Assembly: GCA_959347315.1 (NCBI GenBank)
Contig: OY365806.1
Coordinates: 51,822,068-51,886,067 of the forward strand
Reading direction: 5' to 3'
DNA length: 64,000 bases
From: Bimastos eiseni
Lineage: Eukaryota; Annelida; Clitellata; Crassiclitellata; Lumbricidae
In this document: one piece after another, positions 1 to 11,095 of the stretch
Numbering within the stretch: position 1 is the stretch's first letter
Layout: the number at the start of each line of letters is the position of its first letter
Program-made: the position numbers and the translations under genes
Notes under the pieces: generated by a model
What the model saw: the letters and a program-made list of their open reading frames with translations, nothing else
Database searches by the model: none
What the model was told of the DNA's origin: nothing

Positions 1-26
1 TCTTTGATGTTTAGTCTTCTTCTTAC

Positions 27-312
27 TTCAATGTTTGTTACCTTTTGTGTCCAGTTCAGTTCTCAAGTGTGTCTTTAATAGTCTGAGACAACTGAATGAG
101 CGCTCGGATTGATCATTGAGCAGATGTAACTGAAATAGTGCATGCAATTAAAGCTCGCCTGTTTAGCTCATAGAAGGCTTCAGCATATTTGGCGATGAAA
201 CGAGCAAATTCAATCAGTTCATCACCTTCAAATGTTGGCAATGTCCCGTTTTGTTTTTTGCGTTCAATCATTCTCTTCAACTGTCGCAATTCCAGATTTA
301 CATCCTCCATGT
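27..312 (-). pseudogene. hAT transposase C-terminal remnant
   Basis: A 65-residue open stretch on the minus strand (312 down to 113) reads like the region just before the hAT dimerisation domain of ZMYM/TTF-type transposases. It includes VNLELRQLKRMIERKK, FARFIAKYAEAFYEL and the start of the hAT C-terminal signature (TISVTSAQ). A stop then follows, but in another frame the sequence continues directly as SERSFSCLRLLKTHLRT, the family's CERSFSxLKxIKxxLR signature, ending near position 27. One frameshift therefore breaks the domain. The catalytic part is not visible and may lie left of the window or be lost. The hAT assignment is firm; which element it belongs to is unknown. Confidence 0.7.
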
Positions 313-1734
313 TGGCTATGTAATTGGCCCTACATGCAAAAGGATTAAGAATCTCACTGTGTAAGAAAAAATTTGCACTGCCTGTAACGATGCATATACA
401 CAGTTCAACTTATTCTGCCTTGGTTAGGCCATCATGCCTCTTCATATACATATTCATGAGTTCAATTGAGTATTAATTAATCAATAACTGCAAACTTTCA
501 TCGTCAATTATATTGCAAAAACAGTCAAAATCAGCAAAATATTTAAATAGAATTCTAAGATATAGATTGATTATGAACTAATCTAACTTATGACTACCTA
601 GCCAGCCTAGATTAGATAATAGCGCTTCTTAGGTCAGATATCTACCTCCCACGGGAATGGAGCAGATCTGCAGTGTATTTCTGTAGTGTTCATTTGGATT
701 CTTTCTTTGTGTAAATTCTGTCGATTGCTTCTTCTCGGATGATTGTTGCCTCTAACCTCTTCACCTCAAATGTTTCTGTGCCGTCCTCCACTCGCACTCG
801 TCACGTCCGAATGATGAATCGGACTTAATGTGATACTTGCGTAGCCTCGATTCCGTTGACAAGTATGTCAGAAGAGACACACTGTAGATGCCGATATTAA
901 TCTCTCAGTCCATCTATATTAACGTGAAAAGAGTTTCTGCATTCCACCGCTCATGACCGATAGTTCGAGAACGAAAATAACTCATGATTACACACGGAGA
1001 ATACATCCATCATTACTCGACGATCACAGCACTGTTCGCCACTACACCATTCGCACCCCTCAGCAGTTCTAGACGAACCTGGGTCAAATAACTGTCCGAA
1101 CTCCTAAAACTTCTTTGAGAGTTCGCAACTTGAGAATTACGTGTTGACTTTTTCTCAGCACCAGCAATACTGAACATCTTATTGCAAACTCTCGCAGCCC
1201 GGATAACGCATTTCCGCCGTACAATCCCCAGCAGATGGCCAAAATCAGACCTTTTAACATTGCCTCCTGAATGTCAAATTGCAAACGACCAGTTCTCCCC
1301 AACAACACTGTTACTAAGGGCTCTAATTTAATCTTATAGCGCCTTTACTTTATATTTATAGGCTGGCATTAATTAACTCTGAATTAATTTAACTAATTAA
1401 CATTGACTGCATATTATAATGTTAATAATACATAAGAAATGTGGGTTTTAATAGGAACATCGCTACACTGCCTCCGTACCTCGTATTAATGCCTGAAACG
1501 CACGCAATAGTTTCGTATTCTTGACAGAAAATCTGGCGTACAGTTCTGTAAGTGCTTTATCAATAACAGGAAAAAAATTTCATTAGGAAGGAAAAAATCA
1601 ACATCATGTGCAGTCTAATTTCTTCCAATTCCCTCAGTAACAACCATATCTGCAGTGCAGGATTTATGTATAATCTACACAAGCTATGTGGACATCAATA
1701 TGTTAATCAAGCCCATGGTTCACCGAAACATGAT
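313..1734. other. no gene recognised
   Basis: AT-rich sequence with only short open frames lacking recognisable motifs. No splice-bounded coding exon, RNA gene or element end was identified on either strand. Confidence 0.5.
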
Positions 1735-2016
1735 AGTCTGACACATCAGGATCTGTATAGAGTAATATTTAACGATCATGTCCAATCAGCATTCCTTAAT
1801 AGAAGAAGCAATGTTGAGATTGTTTCTTAGTATGATGGTTGCAAATTGCTCTGGAGAAAGATCTTTTTCTCAGCTGAAGAGGATAAAAAAATGAATTTAG
1901 AACAACAATGACTCAAGATAAATTATGTTCCCTCAGTCTCATGTGCATAGAAAGTGACAAACTACACAGTTTTTATTTGATGATGTCATCAGTGACTTAA
2001 GTGTTGAAATATTTTA
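1735..2016 (+). pseudogene. hAT dimerisation-domain remnant
   Basis: Around 1,813-1,890 the plus strand encodes MLRLFLSMMVANCSGERSFS followed by QLKRIK, the hAT C-terminal dimerisation signature. A frameshift in an A run near 1,890 leads to the continuation NELRTTMTQDKLCSLSLMCI. A second shift near 1,975 leads to FDDVISD and a stop at about 2,016. The order and spacing match the last ~90 residues of ZMYM-type hAT transposases. The segment sits outside (left of) hAT-A, so it is a separate older insertion. No terminal repeats for it were found. Confidence 0.7.
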
Positions 2017-2338
2017 GTTTAATATTATAATTCTTTAAACTTTATAACAGTTTAAAGAGATTAGGTAATCAGCCTTTGTCAATTGCATCTTTTATTTTAA
2101 AAGAACTTTCTTTTTACCAGAGTTTGTTTGCATCATTAAGTTTGTTGTGAATAAAAATGATTTTGAGTTAAAGATTTATTTCAGAATCAGTTATATTCTT
2201 AATTGTATTTCAGTTTAACCCTCTAGGTATTCGAAAATCATATTTGTCATCGACATTATAGAATATCTGGACTTATAAAGGACCCCATATCTCAAATAGC
2301 ATAGGGCCTCACAATGGCGTAGCGAGTGGGGCGAACCG

Positions 2339-2914
2339 CCCCAGGCGGCACTTGTCCTAGGGGCGGCATTTTTGGCAAAAAATAAAAAAATTAATTTTTT
2401 TATAACTTGCACTCTTCAAGATTCTTGGTGCTCTTGTCTAAACCTAAAGCTTTTTTGCTATTTCTCGACTTAAAACTAACATATACGATATACCGAATGA
2501 CCATCGAATGGCGCCCAGTGTCAATAGACATGCTGCAAAATGGCAATGCCGCCTCTGTCTATCTTGCCATGACTTTCGCACCTATAAAATGAAATAAATT
2601 TTGCAATAAAATAATGCGCAAAATGACCCCAGGCGGCACTTGTCCTAGAGGCGGCATTTTTGGCAAAAAATAAATAAAAATTCTTACTGTATAAATTGCA
2701 ATCTTCAAGATTCTTGCTGCTCTTGTCTAAACCAGGCACCATATGCTTTCTTGCTTCTTCTCGACTTAAAACTAACATATACGAAATACAGAAGGACCAT
2801 CGAATGGTACCTAGTGTTAATAGATATGCTGCAGAACGGCAATGCCGCCTCTGTCTATCTTGCCATGACTTTCGCACCTATAAAATGAAATAAAATTTGC
2901 AATTATGATAATGC
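2339..2914. repeat. tandem duplication, two copies of 288 bp
   Basis: A unit beginning ccccaggcggcacttgtcct at 2,339 recurs at 2,627 with a few substitutions. It lies just inside the left end of hAT-A and includes its GGCGGCA subterminal blocks. It is therefore an internal subterminal duplication of the element. The short open frames in both copies are by-products and show no protein similarity that I recognise. Confidence 0.75.
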
Positions 2915-3463
2915 GCAAATTCTTATATTGATGAAAAATCATTCTTTCCTAAGTAAAACGTTGGATTAATTAAGGACAATCTCTGCCTAAATATAAATTT
3001 GATTTATGAAAAAAATTGCAAAATGCATCATATATTGATGCAAATAAAGTTTCATGAAACAGAAATTTGAGTAATGAAAGACGTTTTAGCCTACTTTGAG
3101 TGATGACAAAATTAATGCAAAGTGGAATTCACAATCGAAATCTAACCTTAATAGAACTTGGATTTATCAAAAAGTCTTTCTTAATTAGAATCAGGGTTGA
3201 TGAAAGAGTTATTGCCTAAACAGAATTTGGATTTTCAAAACTAAAACTAATCAAAATTAAAACCTACTTAAGACCCACAATTAGAGAATCACTACATTCC
3301 AATTTAGCAATTCTTTCAGTTGAACGCTCTTTGTCAAGCACAATTAACTTTGATAAGTTTATTAGTAATTTTTTTGAAGAAAAAGCAAGAAAAGTAAATT
3401 GTAACATTTGACAGATATAATGAAAGTATGAGACCGCATCCGTATGATAAGTTCATTCATTCA

Positions 3464-3530
3464 GTCATTACGAAAATTTATATAGCGCCCTTCATGGTAA
3501 CTACTCATGAGCGCTCCAATTAGTCAAAGT
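3464..3530 (-). repeat. SINE/LINE 3' tail
   Basis: Read on the minus strand this is AGCGCTCATGAGTAG, then GAAGGGCGCTATATAAATTT and a (GAAT)n-like tail. The same tail occurs at 24,200, 37,306 and, in variant form, in the L2-like fragments near 45,880, 46,190 and 47,195. Only the 3' tail is recognisable here. Confidence 0.5.
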
Positions 3531-3601
3531 TATCAGTTACTAATCTATTCTAAGTACCATACTTACTATGGTCTCACTATGATTAAATTATTGTTTAGAC
3601 C

Positions 3602-3705
3602 CAGGCTTGGACTGGGCCGCCGGGATACCGAGAGATTCCCGGTGGGCCGGCGGCCGCGGACTGTCAGAAAAAAGTCATTATATTTTTAATTACATTTAAA
3701 TTTAC
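3602..3705 (+). repeat. hAT-B terminus, first copy of a 104-bp direct repeat
   Basis: The outermost 104 bp of hAT-B, with few differences from the copy at 3,857-3,960. About 150 bp of unrelated DNA separates the two. Only this outer copy is bordered by the duplication that matches the right end, so it is the true terminus. Confidence 0.8.
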
Positions 3706-3856
3706 AACATTGCGCCAAAAAGCCATACTTACTCACCGGACTATCGAAATCGGGAAATCTGCTGAACCACCTTCTTGGGTACCGGAAGCTTAGGGGATGT
3801 GAACCGAACTCGCGACAGTTTGATACATGAGAAGCAGGGTGGAATCGGATTACGTT

Positions 3857-3960
3857 CAGGCTTGGACTGGGCCGCCGGGATACCGGGAGATTCCCGGTGG
3901 GCCGGCGGCCGCGGACTGCCAGAAAAAAGTCATTATATGTTTAATTACATTTAAATTTAC
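3857..3960 (+). repeat. hAT-B terminus, second copy of the 104-bp repeat
   Basis: An internal copy of the element's left end. The 8 bp before it (attacgtt) do not match the right flank, so it is not an active border. It could reflect a second hAT-B copy inserted and truncated, or an abortive transposition. Confidence 0.75.
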
Positions 3961-4464
3961 CGTTGATTATAGGCTAGCGTATCTGACGGCAGCCGCACAT
4001 AAATCGTTTAATAAACTTGATTTCGCGCCGCCCTCATTGAACGGCGCATTAGTACTCAAAAAACGCAGTCACACGTTCAATCTACTGAACTATAAATAGC
4101 CTGGAACTTGGTGAGCCTATCGGCCTTCCGTCTATTTATAGTTTAGTTGTTCAATTGTAATGGAATTGTTTTCAATTGCCGTCGGAGGGCGGAAGTTTTT
4201 ATCTAATTGTTAAAGGGACGGGCGCTCCGAACGTGCCCAGATGGCAATTGAAAACAAGCTCATTGTATATTTTACTTTTGGTCGGTTATTCACTCTTTTA
4301 AATTCTGTTTCCGTTTTGACTTTTGAGGAGTTGGCGGCAGCGTATCAACATTTAGTCTACTTTTAAGTAATAATAGAATGATTTTGACGTGTTTAAACAA
4401 ATTTGGTTTAAATTTTTTAATTTTTTTTAAAATTTCTGGTATACGTACTCTACCCCAAAGAAAA

Positions 4465-5076
4465 ATGAATAAACGAAAAGGAGGTGCTGAGAAAGAACGA
4501 ATAAGAAATAAAACAAGTTTAAAGAACCATGCTCATAAATATCAAAAATTAACGAACATGTTTGCAACATCTTCCAGTACCAACTCAACTGTTAATATCA
4601 GTACGGCTGATATAGCAACAGCAGAAATAATTACGGATCCTCATTCAATTTGCGATGCCGCTGATGCGGTATTATTATTACCACCCAATGAGGCACATGA
4701 TTCTAAAATTAAAGCGGCAGATAGTTATGAATCTTTCGATGCCAATGGTGTCAATGCAAGCCCAACTGCTTACCCCAACTCTGACGTTCAATATAATTTG
4801 AACATTAGTCAGTGTGAGCCAAGTGAAGAAACTCAAAACAATTATAATTATTTGTTGAAACCACCAGCAGATTGTTTGAGAACTTTTTTTAAATTTCATC
4901 CGAAAAAAAATTTTTGATCTCAACGTTAAACTCAATTACCAGAACGTTTATTTCAGAAAAAATAAGCCTCGTCAATGGCTGACCTACGACAAAAACACAC
5001 AAAAATTGTTTTGTTCATTTTGTCTGGCATTTAGCAAAGCCTCAGATCAATCAACATTCATTAGTGGATATAACAT
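4465..5076 (+). pseudogene. hAT-B transposase, 5' part with TTF-type zinc finger
   Basis: The reading frame from ATG 4,465 starts MNKRKGGAEKERIRNK, a basic head followed by a Ser/Thr/Asp-rich low-complexity stretch. It reaches LRTFFKFHPKK at 4,908, where an A8T5 run shifts the frame. In the neighbouring frame it continues through RKNKPRQWLTYDKNTQKLFC and SFCLAFSKASD, the TTF-type zinc finger (W-L-x-Y ... CxxC) found at the N-terminus of ZMYM-type hAT transposases. At 5,076 the gypsy LTR begins in mid-codon. The sequence after the 3' flank (13,416) takes up the same frame once the LTR element and one copy of its acat duplication are ignored. It is broken by one homopolymer frameshift and one insertion, and cannot be functional. 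Confidence 0.8.
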
Positions 5077-5787
5077 TGTGGCGAAATCTGGGGGTCTCTA
5101 CTACAAGGATGTCACGCGCGAATTTCGGCCTCTCCGGTCCGGCAGAGGACTTAACCACGACAATTCTGCAATATTTCTGTATTTCTTGACAGACGCCAAA
5201 TCTCGCCCTGGCCGGTCGTCCTGTCAACGAACGAGTGGTCACCTCCTCACAATCTCACTGCCGTACTCTTTTTCAGGTAGCCTACTGTTGACCGGCAGAC
5301 CCCGTGTCGCTATGTCGGACTTATTCGAACTGTTCCCTCGGCTGGCGGAGATCAGACTGTTCTCTTCGGTTCGATCAGGCCGTGCTTCGACTGCTCCTTC
5401 TGACGGTCTTCCTCGGACTCCCTTTCGACTAAAACCGGGCCCCCTTTTATAGCGCTGAAACCGCCCTCGACCGTGGGAAAGAGAACACCTGGCGAAGATT
5501 TCAGGGAGCAAATTCCCACCAAAAACGGCCACACAAAGGCATCGCCGACAGGCGAAGAGCAGGCTGACGACAGAAAGCGAGGGAGGAAAGAACAAACAAG
5601 AGCAGTGCCAACAGATAAAGCGTGAGAAAGAGAGAGCATTGAGAAGAGAGCTGACGACAGAAAAGCGAGAGGAAGGAGCGAAGCTTGAGTGGGAGGGTGC
5701 ACGATCGGGGAAACCGAGGAGCGCTGACCGTGGGAACAACACCGACTAGAAAGGGAGGGGGTCCCCTAGTGCGACAATTTCTCAACA
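5077..5787 (-). repeat. gypsy 3' LTR
   Basis: 711 bp, TG...CA bordered, identical to 12,701-13,411 except for three substitutions (near 5,597, 5,746 and 5,754). It contains TATAAAAG on the minus strand at 5,444-5,451. Open frames across it on both strands are by-products of composition. Confidence 0.95.
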
Positions 5788-5800
5788 CCTTCCCTCACCT
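5788..5800 (-). promoter_or_regulatory. polypurine tract
   Basis: On the minus strand AGGTGAGGGAAGG directly abuts the 3' LTR, the expected place for plus-strand priming. Confidence 0.65.
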
Positions 5801-6178
5801 GCATGATTGGGATTCCCACATCCCTTGGAGAGTACAGCGGTGGAGACTGCTAACTACGTCATCGCAGATGAAAGTGAACAGTAACAGTTAACATAACAAA
5901 GCATAGCAATTAACATAACGAAGCATAATAGATGCGAAACGCCTAAAAGTCTTCAAGCTGATAATCGGAAACAACTTCCTTAATGTTCGCAAAAGTACCA
6001 ATCCAATGCTACCCTATTCATTAGCCATATAACACAAAACAAGAACTGAAACGACCAAGCAACTCAACAAAACAGACGAATAACTAATGCCTCATTTATC
6101 AAATTAAATGAATTGCCCTAATTCGGGTCGATATAATTATAAGTCTTTACACCGTCAGTTATTTCAGTGTCGGTAATA

Positions 6179-6826
6179 CTAATCCGATTCGGTGGTATCA
6201 CTGTCAGAGTCCACGGTGATCACTTCAATTTCTACACCAGGGTCGGACGCGCTATTCATTCCAGGGACGAAAAAGGATATGTCAGTCTCAGGGCTGGCAG
6301 GTGGTTCACTGAAGTGGGAGACCGAAGGGCTTCCGGCGTCGCCATCCATGGATGAATGGGAAGAAGGCGGGTGGTAACCCGTCCGCAGAAGTGCAGAGTC
6401 GAGACGACATCCCCAATAAATTCCGTCGCTCAACCACCGAGGACAGTGGGGAGCGCGTCGGTTAACGGCGTCACGGAACTGTCCTTCGCTGGATCTCAGA
6501 GCCAGCCTACGTCCGTCCAGGACAAGAAGCGCCACTTGCCCGACAGTCATTCCGACCAGAGAATCGTCGATCGGCAAGGGATTGTCCGCAGCAGAACCCG
6601 AAGCGTACGACCCACGGACGACAGCAGCGCCGCACGTAAAACTCTGGGCAGGGGAAGGACCAGTGTAGTCCCGACCCAAGGCCACATCGGTGTCTTCGAC
6701 GCGACGACAGTAAATTCGATGCACCACACGTCGATGGCGCTCCAAGGCCCACTGCGGGTCACTGCCTATAAAAACGGTCGGGCATAGTTCACAACTGCGA
6801 GTGTCTTCCAGCCATGATTCAAACAA
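6179..6826 (-). CDS. gypsy extra 3' ORF, zinc-finger-like, acidic tail
   Basis: A 215-codon frame on the same strand as pol, between integrase and the 3' LTR. It is open upstream to about 6,900 without an ATG, so a spliced start or a lost start codon is likely. Near its N-terminus is CELCPTVFIGSDPQWALERH ... H, a C-x2-C-x(n)-H-x4-H pattern like a C2H2 finger. The C-terminus is Ser/Pro-rich and ends IEVITVDSDSDTTESD, a hydrophobic core followed by Ser/Asp that resembles a SUMO-interacting motif. No signal peptide or membrane span is seen, so it is not a typical env. The function is unknown. It could still be a chance ORF. Confidence 0.45.
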   Translation of the reverse strand: MFESWLEDTRSCELCPTVFIGSDPQWALERHRRVVHRIYCRRVEDTDVALGRDYTGPSPAQSFTCGAAVVRGSYASGSAADNPLPIDDSLVGMTVGQVALLVLDGRRLALRSSEGQFRDAVNRRAPHCPRWLSDGIYWGCRLDSALLRTGYHPPSSHSSMDGDAGSPSVSHFSEPPASPETDISFFVPGMNSASDPGVEIEVITVDSDSDTTESD

Positions 6827-7680
6827 CAGACCTTTGCCTCTCAGTCCAACTATGACAATGCAACATAATGGCCGTCGATTGCATATTTTAGTAATTGTCG
6901 ATTAGTGCGGCGTATCAATGCCACGCCCCTTTCTTTATTCCTCCTCCCTTCAACCTTAGGAACATCGACGCCAAAGTTGATCGTCGACCACCTAAGCGAT
7001 GGCTCTCCTCCCGTCTTCCTTCCTTCGACCGTGGGAAAATTGACGCCAGTGTCGATCGTCAAAGTTGATCCATGCCGCAACAGACCTTTGATCTGCTCAG
7101 AAACAGACCTTAGTTTTCTGGGCCGAAACGGACAATCAGTACAGGCCGATCGAATAATCTCTTTCGCCTTTCTTGCATGCGGCCTTTCAATATAGCTTTT
7201 TCGTGTGTACTTCCTCGATGGCGAATCCTTTTAAAGCGCCCCCTCGTGTCTTTGACAGGACAGCCGATTATCACAGGTGGATCAGATAATTTCTTCGGAC
7301 TTCCGCTCCACGCAAGTAGCCGACGAAGAAATACCCGATAATGCTGACTGTCATAGGCTTTTCCACGAATATCATTTCCTGATTTCTTTAAAAGCGAACT
7401 ACTTCACTATCGCCTTTTAAGCTAGGCTTCCATCGCAGTCTCACTAAAAACACTCCTGTTGCATCTTTCCCACGAAGTTTCGCAACATTTCCTTCGTAAT
7501 GGTTCCCCCTTCTATTCCAATTCCGATCGTCGCAGAATTTCAAGTGTTGGAGAATTTTCCCGTCCAATCTCGACTCAAGTCTGGATCTTTCGGCAGCAAA
7601 ATTCCTCCAGTACTTCGCGCTGAAGCCTACTGGAACCGGAACGGCCGTCGTATAGAACGCCTCGGTCGTCGGCTGTCTGT

Positions 7681-8647
7681 TCAGTTTACAGGCGTCGGTT
7701 CAATCGCGGATTCGTCCAACTCAGTAGTCATTGCGTCGTAGCATGGACGCAACTTATCCACATGTACTACGAGAGGTCGAGAGTTGGCCGTTTTCCGAAT
7801 GCGGAAGTTCACCGTTCCGCACTGCTCCGCGATGACGTAGGGTCCAGTGTACATTCGTTGCCACTTATGACTCCTTCCGCGAAAACGCCTCGGAGTGTAG
7901 TACCAAACACGATCCCCTATCGAAAATTGGACCGGACTGACGCGCATATCGTAGGTTTGCTTCCTCCGCTCCGCTGCCACCCGTAGTCGTTCGCGTACAA
8001 TACGATATGCTGACTCCATCTTTTCGGCTAGTTCATCGACGTAACTCGAGTACGTAGCGGGTCCCGAGTCTGAGTCTGGCGACCTTCCATAGACGAGATC
8101 CAGAGGAGCCCTTAGTTCGCGACCGAACATCAAACGGTTAGGCGTAAAACCGGTCGTCTCATGTAGAGAGGAGCGATAGGCAGCGAGCGTCAGAGGCAGC
8201 ATCTCGTCCCAGTTCCTTTGATGGTCGCAAATAGTTTTCCCCAACATGGCATTAAGGGATCCTGTGAAATCGTTCAATTAGCCCATTTCCGCTCGGATGG
8301 TAACTCGAAGTTCTGACCTTATCAATGCCCCACAGCTTGCAGAGTTCACGGAACAAGTTTCCATCCAAATTGGTCCCTTGGTCTGTTAGAATTTGCAATG
8401 AGGCTCCATAGCGTACAGTGACGTTCTCCACCAAGGCCTTAGCAACGGTCGAAGCTTCCTGGTTCACTATAGGTATCGCCTCAACGAACTTCGTAAAATA
8501 GTCCGTGACGGTTAATATGTAGACATGCCCGCGCCTACTTCGGGGATGGGGTCCAGTTAAATCCACACCAAGTCGCTCCCATGGCTCTCCACATGGCAAT
8601 GGTTGCAACGGTCCTTGACGCGGAGGCTTACCACGATGATATTGGTT
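7681..8647 (-). pseudogene. gypsy integrase core and C-terminal domain
   Basis: The core shows VDLTGPHPRSRRGHVYILTV with catalytic D in TVTDYFTK, then LTDQGTNLDG and SSYHPSGNGLIERFHR, giving the D, D, E triad. One extra base near 8,265 stops the frame right after ERFHR. The neighbouring frame continues with LNAMLGKTICDHQRNWDEML, TGFTPNRLMFGRELRAPLDL and a GPY/F-type C-terminal module (YTGPYVIAEQ ... LVVHVDKLRPC). It ends at 7,681. The remnant is full length apart from the shift and the TGA separating it from the zinc domain. Confidence 0.9.
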
Positions 8648-9161
8648 TCATTGCGAGCAACATCGACAAAATCTTTTCACTTCCTCCGACCATCCTACCC
8701 AATACGATCGTTGCTTAACTTTCCATCTAGTTCTTCGGACGCCCAAATGACCTCCAGTCATTCCGGTATGGGCAAGGCTCAAATACTCCTTCCGAAGGGC
8801 CTTGGGCAGTAGTAGTTGCTCTAACCCGTCCGGTTTCTTCCGATACATCACGCCGTCGCGCAAGTACAACCCCTCGCATGGCAATGGTTGCAACGGTCCT
8901 TGACGCGGAGGCTTACCACGATGATATTGGTTTCATTGCGAGCAACATCGACAAAATCTTTTCACTTCCTCCGACCATCCTACCCAATACGATCGTTGCT
9001 TAACTTTCCATCTAGTTCTTCGGACGCCCAAATGACCTCCAGTCATTCCGGTATGAGCAAGGCTCAAATACTCCTTCCGAAGGGCCTTGGGCAGTAGTAG
9101 TTGCTCTAACCCGTCCGGTTTCTTCCGATACATCACGCCGTCGCGCAAGTACAACCCCTCG
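8592..9161. repeat. 285-bp in-frame tandem duplication inside pol
   Basis: Copy 1 spans 8,592-8,876 and copy 2 spans 8,877-9,161, with a single obvious difference (near 8,770/9,055). The length is 95 codons. It duplicates the H2C2 zinc domain together with the following linker (GPLQPLPC). Both copies carry the same TGA at the last zinc-binding Cys, so the nonsense change predates the duplication. Confidence 0.93.
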
Positions 9162-11092
9162 CGCTGATGCCAGTAGGTCTTCACAATCGCACTCTCGAAT
9201 AGAATGTCCACCAACTCCGGAACCAGCGCTCCTTCCTCTAACCAAGGACGCACCTTTGAGAGATCAGGGTCTTCGGCCTGAGCCCTTTTCAAGCGTTCCA
9301 GCGTTTCAGCTTCCATGCTCAACGAAAAACCCTGAGCAATCGTAGTTACAGCTGCTACTAAACTCCGCTCCTCCTGGCCACACTGAGGACTTGGCCTACG
9401 AGAAAGAGCATCCGCGTTCCCATGCCTCCGACCCGGCCGATGGACTATCTGGAAGTCAAATTTCGCAAGACGTTCCAGCCATCGTGACTGCTGTCCAATA
9501 GGTTCTGGAGTGCGCTGCAACCACTGCAGAGCAGCATGGTCGGTTCTCAAGACAAACTGCTTCCCCAACAAATACTGCCGATATAACTTCGTAAAGTAGA
9601 CGACCGCTAACAGTTCCTTCCGGGTGACGCAGTAATTGCGTTCGGCGTTGGATAATAGACGGCTACCGTAGGCAATCACTCTCTCTTCTCCGTCTATTCT
9701 TTGCGAAAAAACAGCACCGAGTCCCACATCGCAGGCTTCGCAATCTAACAAGTAGACACCTTCAACAGTCGGTAACGCAAGAATCGGAACTGTAGTCAAC
9801 AAAACCTTCAGGCGAGCAAATGCATCCTGGCAAGTGTCGTCCCAGGTGAAAGCACGTCCCTTCTTAGTAAGTGCGAATAGCGGTGCCGCTAAAACAGAAA
9901 AATTACGTATGAACCTCCGGTAGTACGAACACAAATCCAGAAAAGCACGCACGTCCCTTAGCCTTTCCGGAATAGGCCATTCGACCACGTCTCTTATCTT
10001 GAAAGGATCAACCGCAACTCCATCCGGGGTAACAACATGGCCCAAGAACGTTACGGTTCGACGAAGCAACTTGCACTTGCTTAGCTTCAACTTAAGGTTG
10101 GCCTCTCGTAATCGCTGGAACACTTGCTCCAGTCTTTCTAGATGTTCTTCCGGTGTGCTTCCGAAGATGATAACGTCGTCGAGGTAGACCAAGCAGACTT
10201 CGAAATTCAGACCCGACAAAACGATATCCATCAGTCTCTGAAAAGTGGCCGGGGCGTTACATAGCCCACAGGGCATTACTTTCCAACGAAAAATGCCTTT
10301 CCTCGTGACAAAAGCAGTCTTGTCCGCGTCCCGTGGATCCATAGCCACCTGATGGTAACCGCTTCTCAAATCTAAAGTACTAAACCAGCCTCCGCCTGCG
10401 AGAGCGTCTAGACATTCGTCGATTCTTGGGAGTGGGTAAGAATCCTTCTTCGTCTTATCGTTGAGTTGCCGATAATCGATACAAAATCTCAACGTGCCAT
10501 CCTTTTTTCGTGCTAGAACCACATTCGCGGCCCATTCGCCCACCGCTGGTTCTACAATTCCTTCTGCCAACATCCTATTCAGATGTTCGTCAATGGCAGT
10601 TCGGTGAGGAAGAGGTTGCCGTCTCAGTGGCTGTCGTATTGGCCGTTCATCTCCTGTTTCAATTTTATGCATACTAATTGAGGTACGTCCCAAATCTTCC
10701 TCTGTCACCGAAAAGACGTTTTGATAATCTTTCAGCAATCGCTCCAGTCGTACTCTGATTTCTTGAGGTACCTCTTCAGGTAAGTCGGCCAGCAACGTCT
10801 CACATGGCAACACCGTCCCAACTTTCCTGTTGTCCTGTTCAACACACCTGTCGACTTCAACTGGGTGTAAACCTCCTAGCAGCTGATCCTTATCCAACGT
10901 TACTGCTTCCTCCGTTAGATTCATCACTCGAATCTGGGCGTCGTTCTGTTTATCCCCTAACACTACCCGAGCAACATGAACCGCTGGTCGGACCTCACAA
11001 GCTTCTGTCATCCAGGCCGATGAAACGGCAGATAAACTCCCATAAAGAGTTCTAACGGAGACGTCCTGCTGGCTTTTGGGCGACACTATGAC
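8936..11092 (-). pseudogene. gypsy reverse transcriptase, RNase H and H2C2 domain
   Basis: About 719 codons open after the TAG. RT motifs in order: PLRRQPLPHRTAIDEHLNRM, FCIDYRQLNDKT, STLDLRSGYHQV, MPCGLCNAPATFQRLMD and the catalytic VYLDDVIIF. The RT-RH linker has FLGHVVTPDGV. RNase H shows LLDCEACDVGLGAVFSQ, the ERNYCVTRKELLAVV helix and LRTDHAALQWL. The integrase zinc domain follows (LAHTGMTGGHLGVRRT ... CRCCSQ) and stops at TGA 8,933-8,935, exactly where the last Cys of the HHCC motif should be. RT and RNase H catalytic residues look intact. The start is set by the upstream TAG; this is polyprotein sequence without its own ATG. Confidence 0.93.
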
Positions 11093-11095
11093 CTA

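Noticed and set aside
1084..1308. 74-codon minus-strand frame
   Set aside because: No motif, no supporting splice sites, no repeat match in the window.
2339..2914. CRISPR-like or satellite array
   Set aside because: Only two long units, no spacers, and they lie in a transposon end.
5006..5742. Open frames of 95-167 codons across the LTRs (also 12,588-13,427)
   Set aside because: They occur on both strands and in several frames of the same LTR, carry no motifs and are repeated in both LTRs; they reflect composition.
6356..6787. 143-codon plus-strand frame opposite the extra gypsy ORF
   Set aside because: Antisense shadow; the minus-strand frame is longer and collinear with pol.
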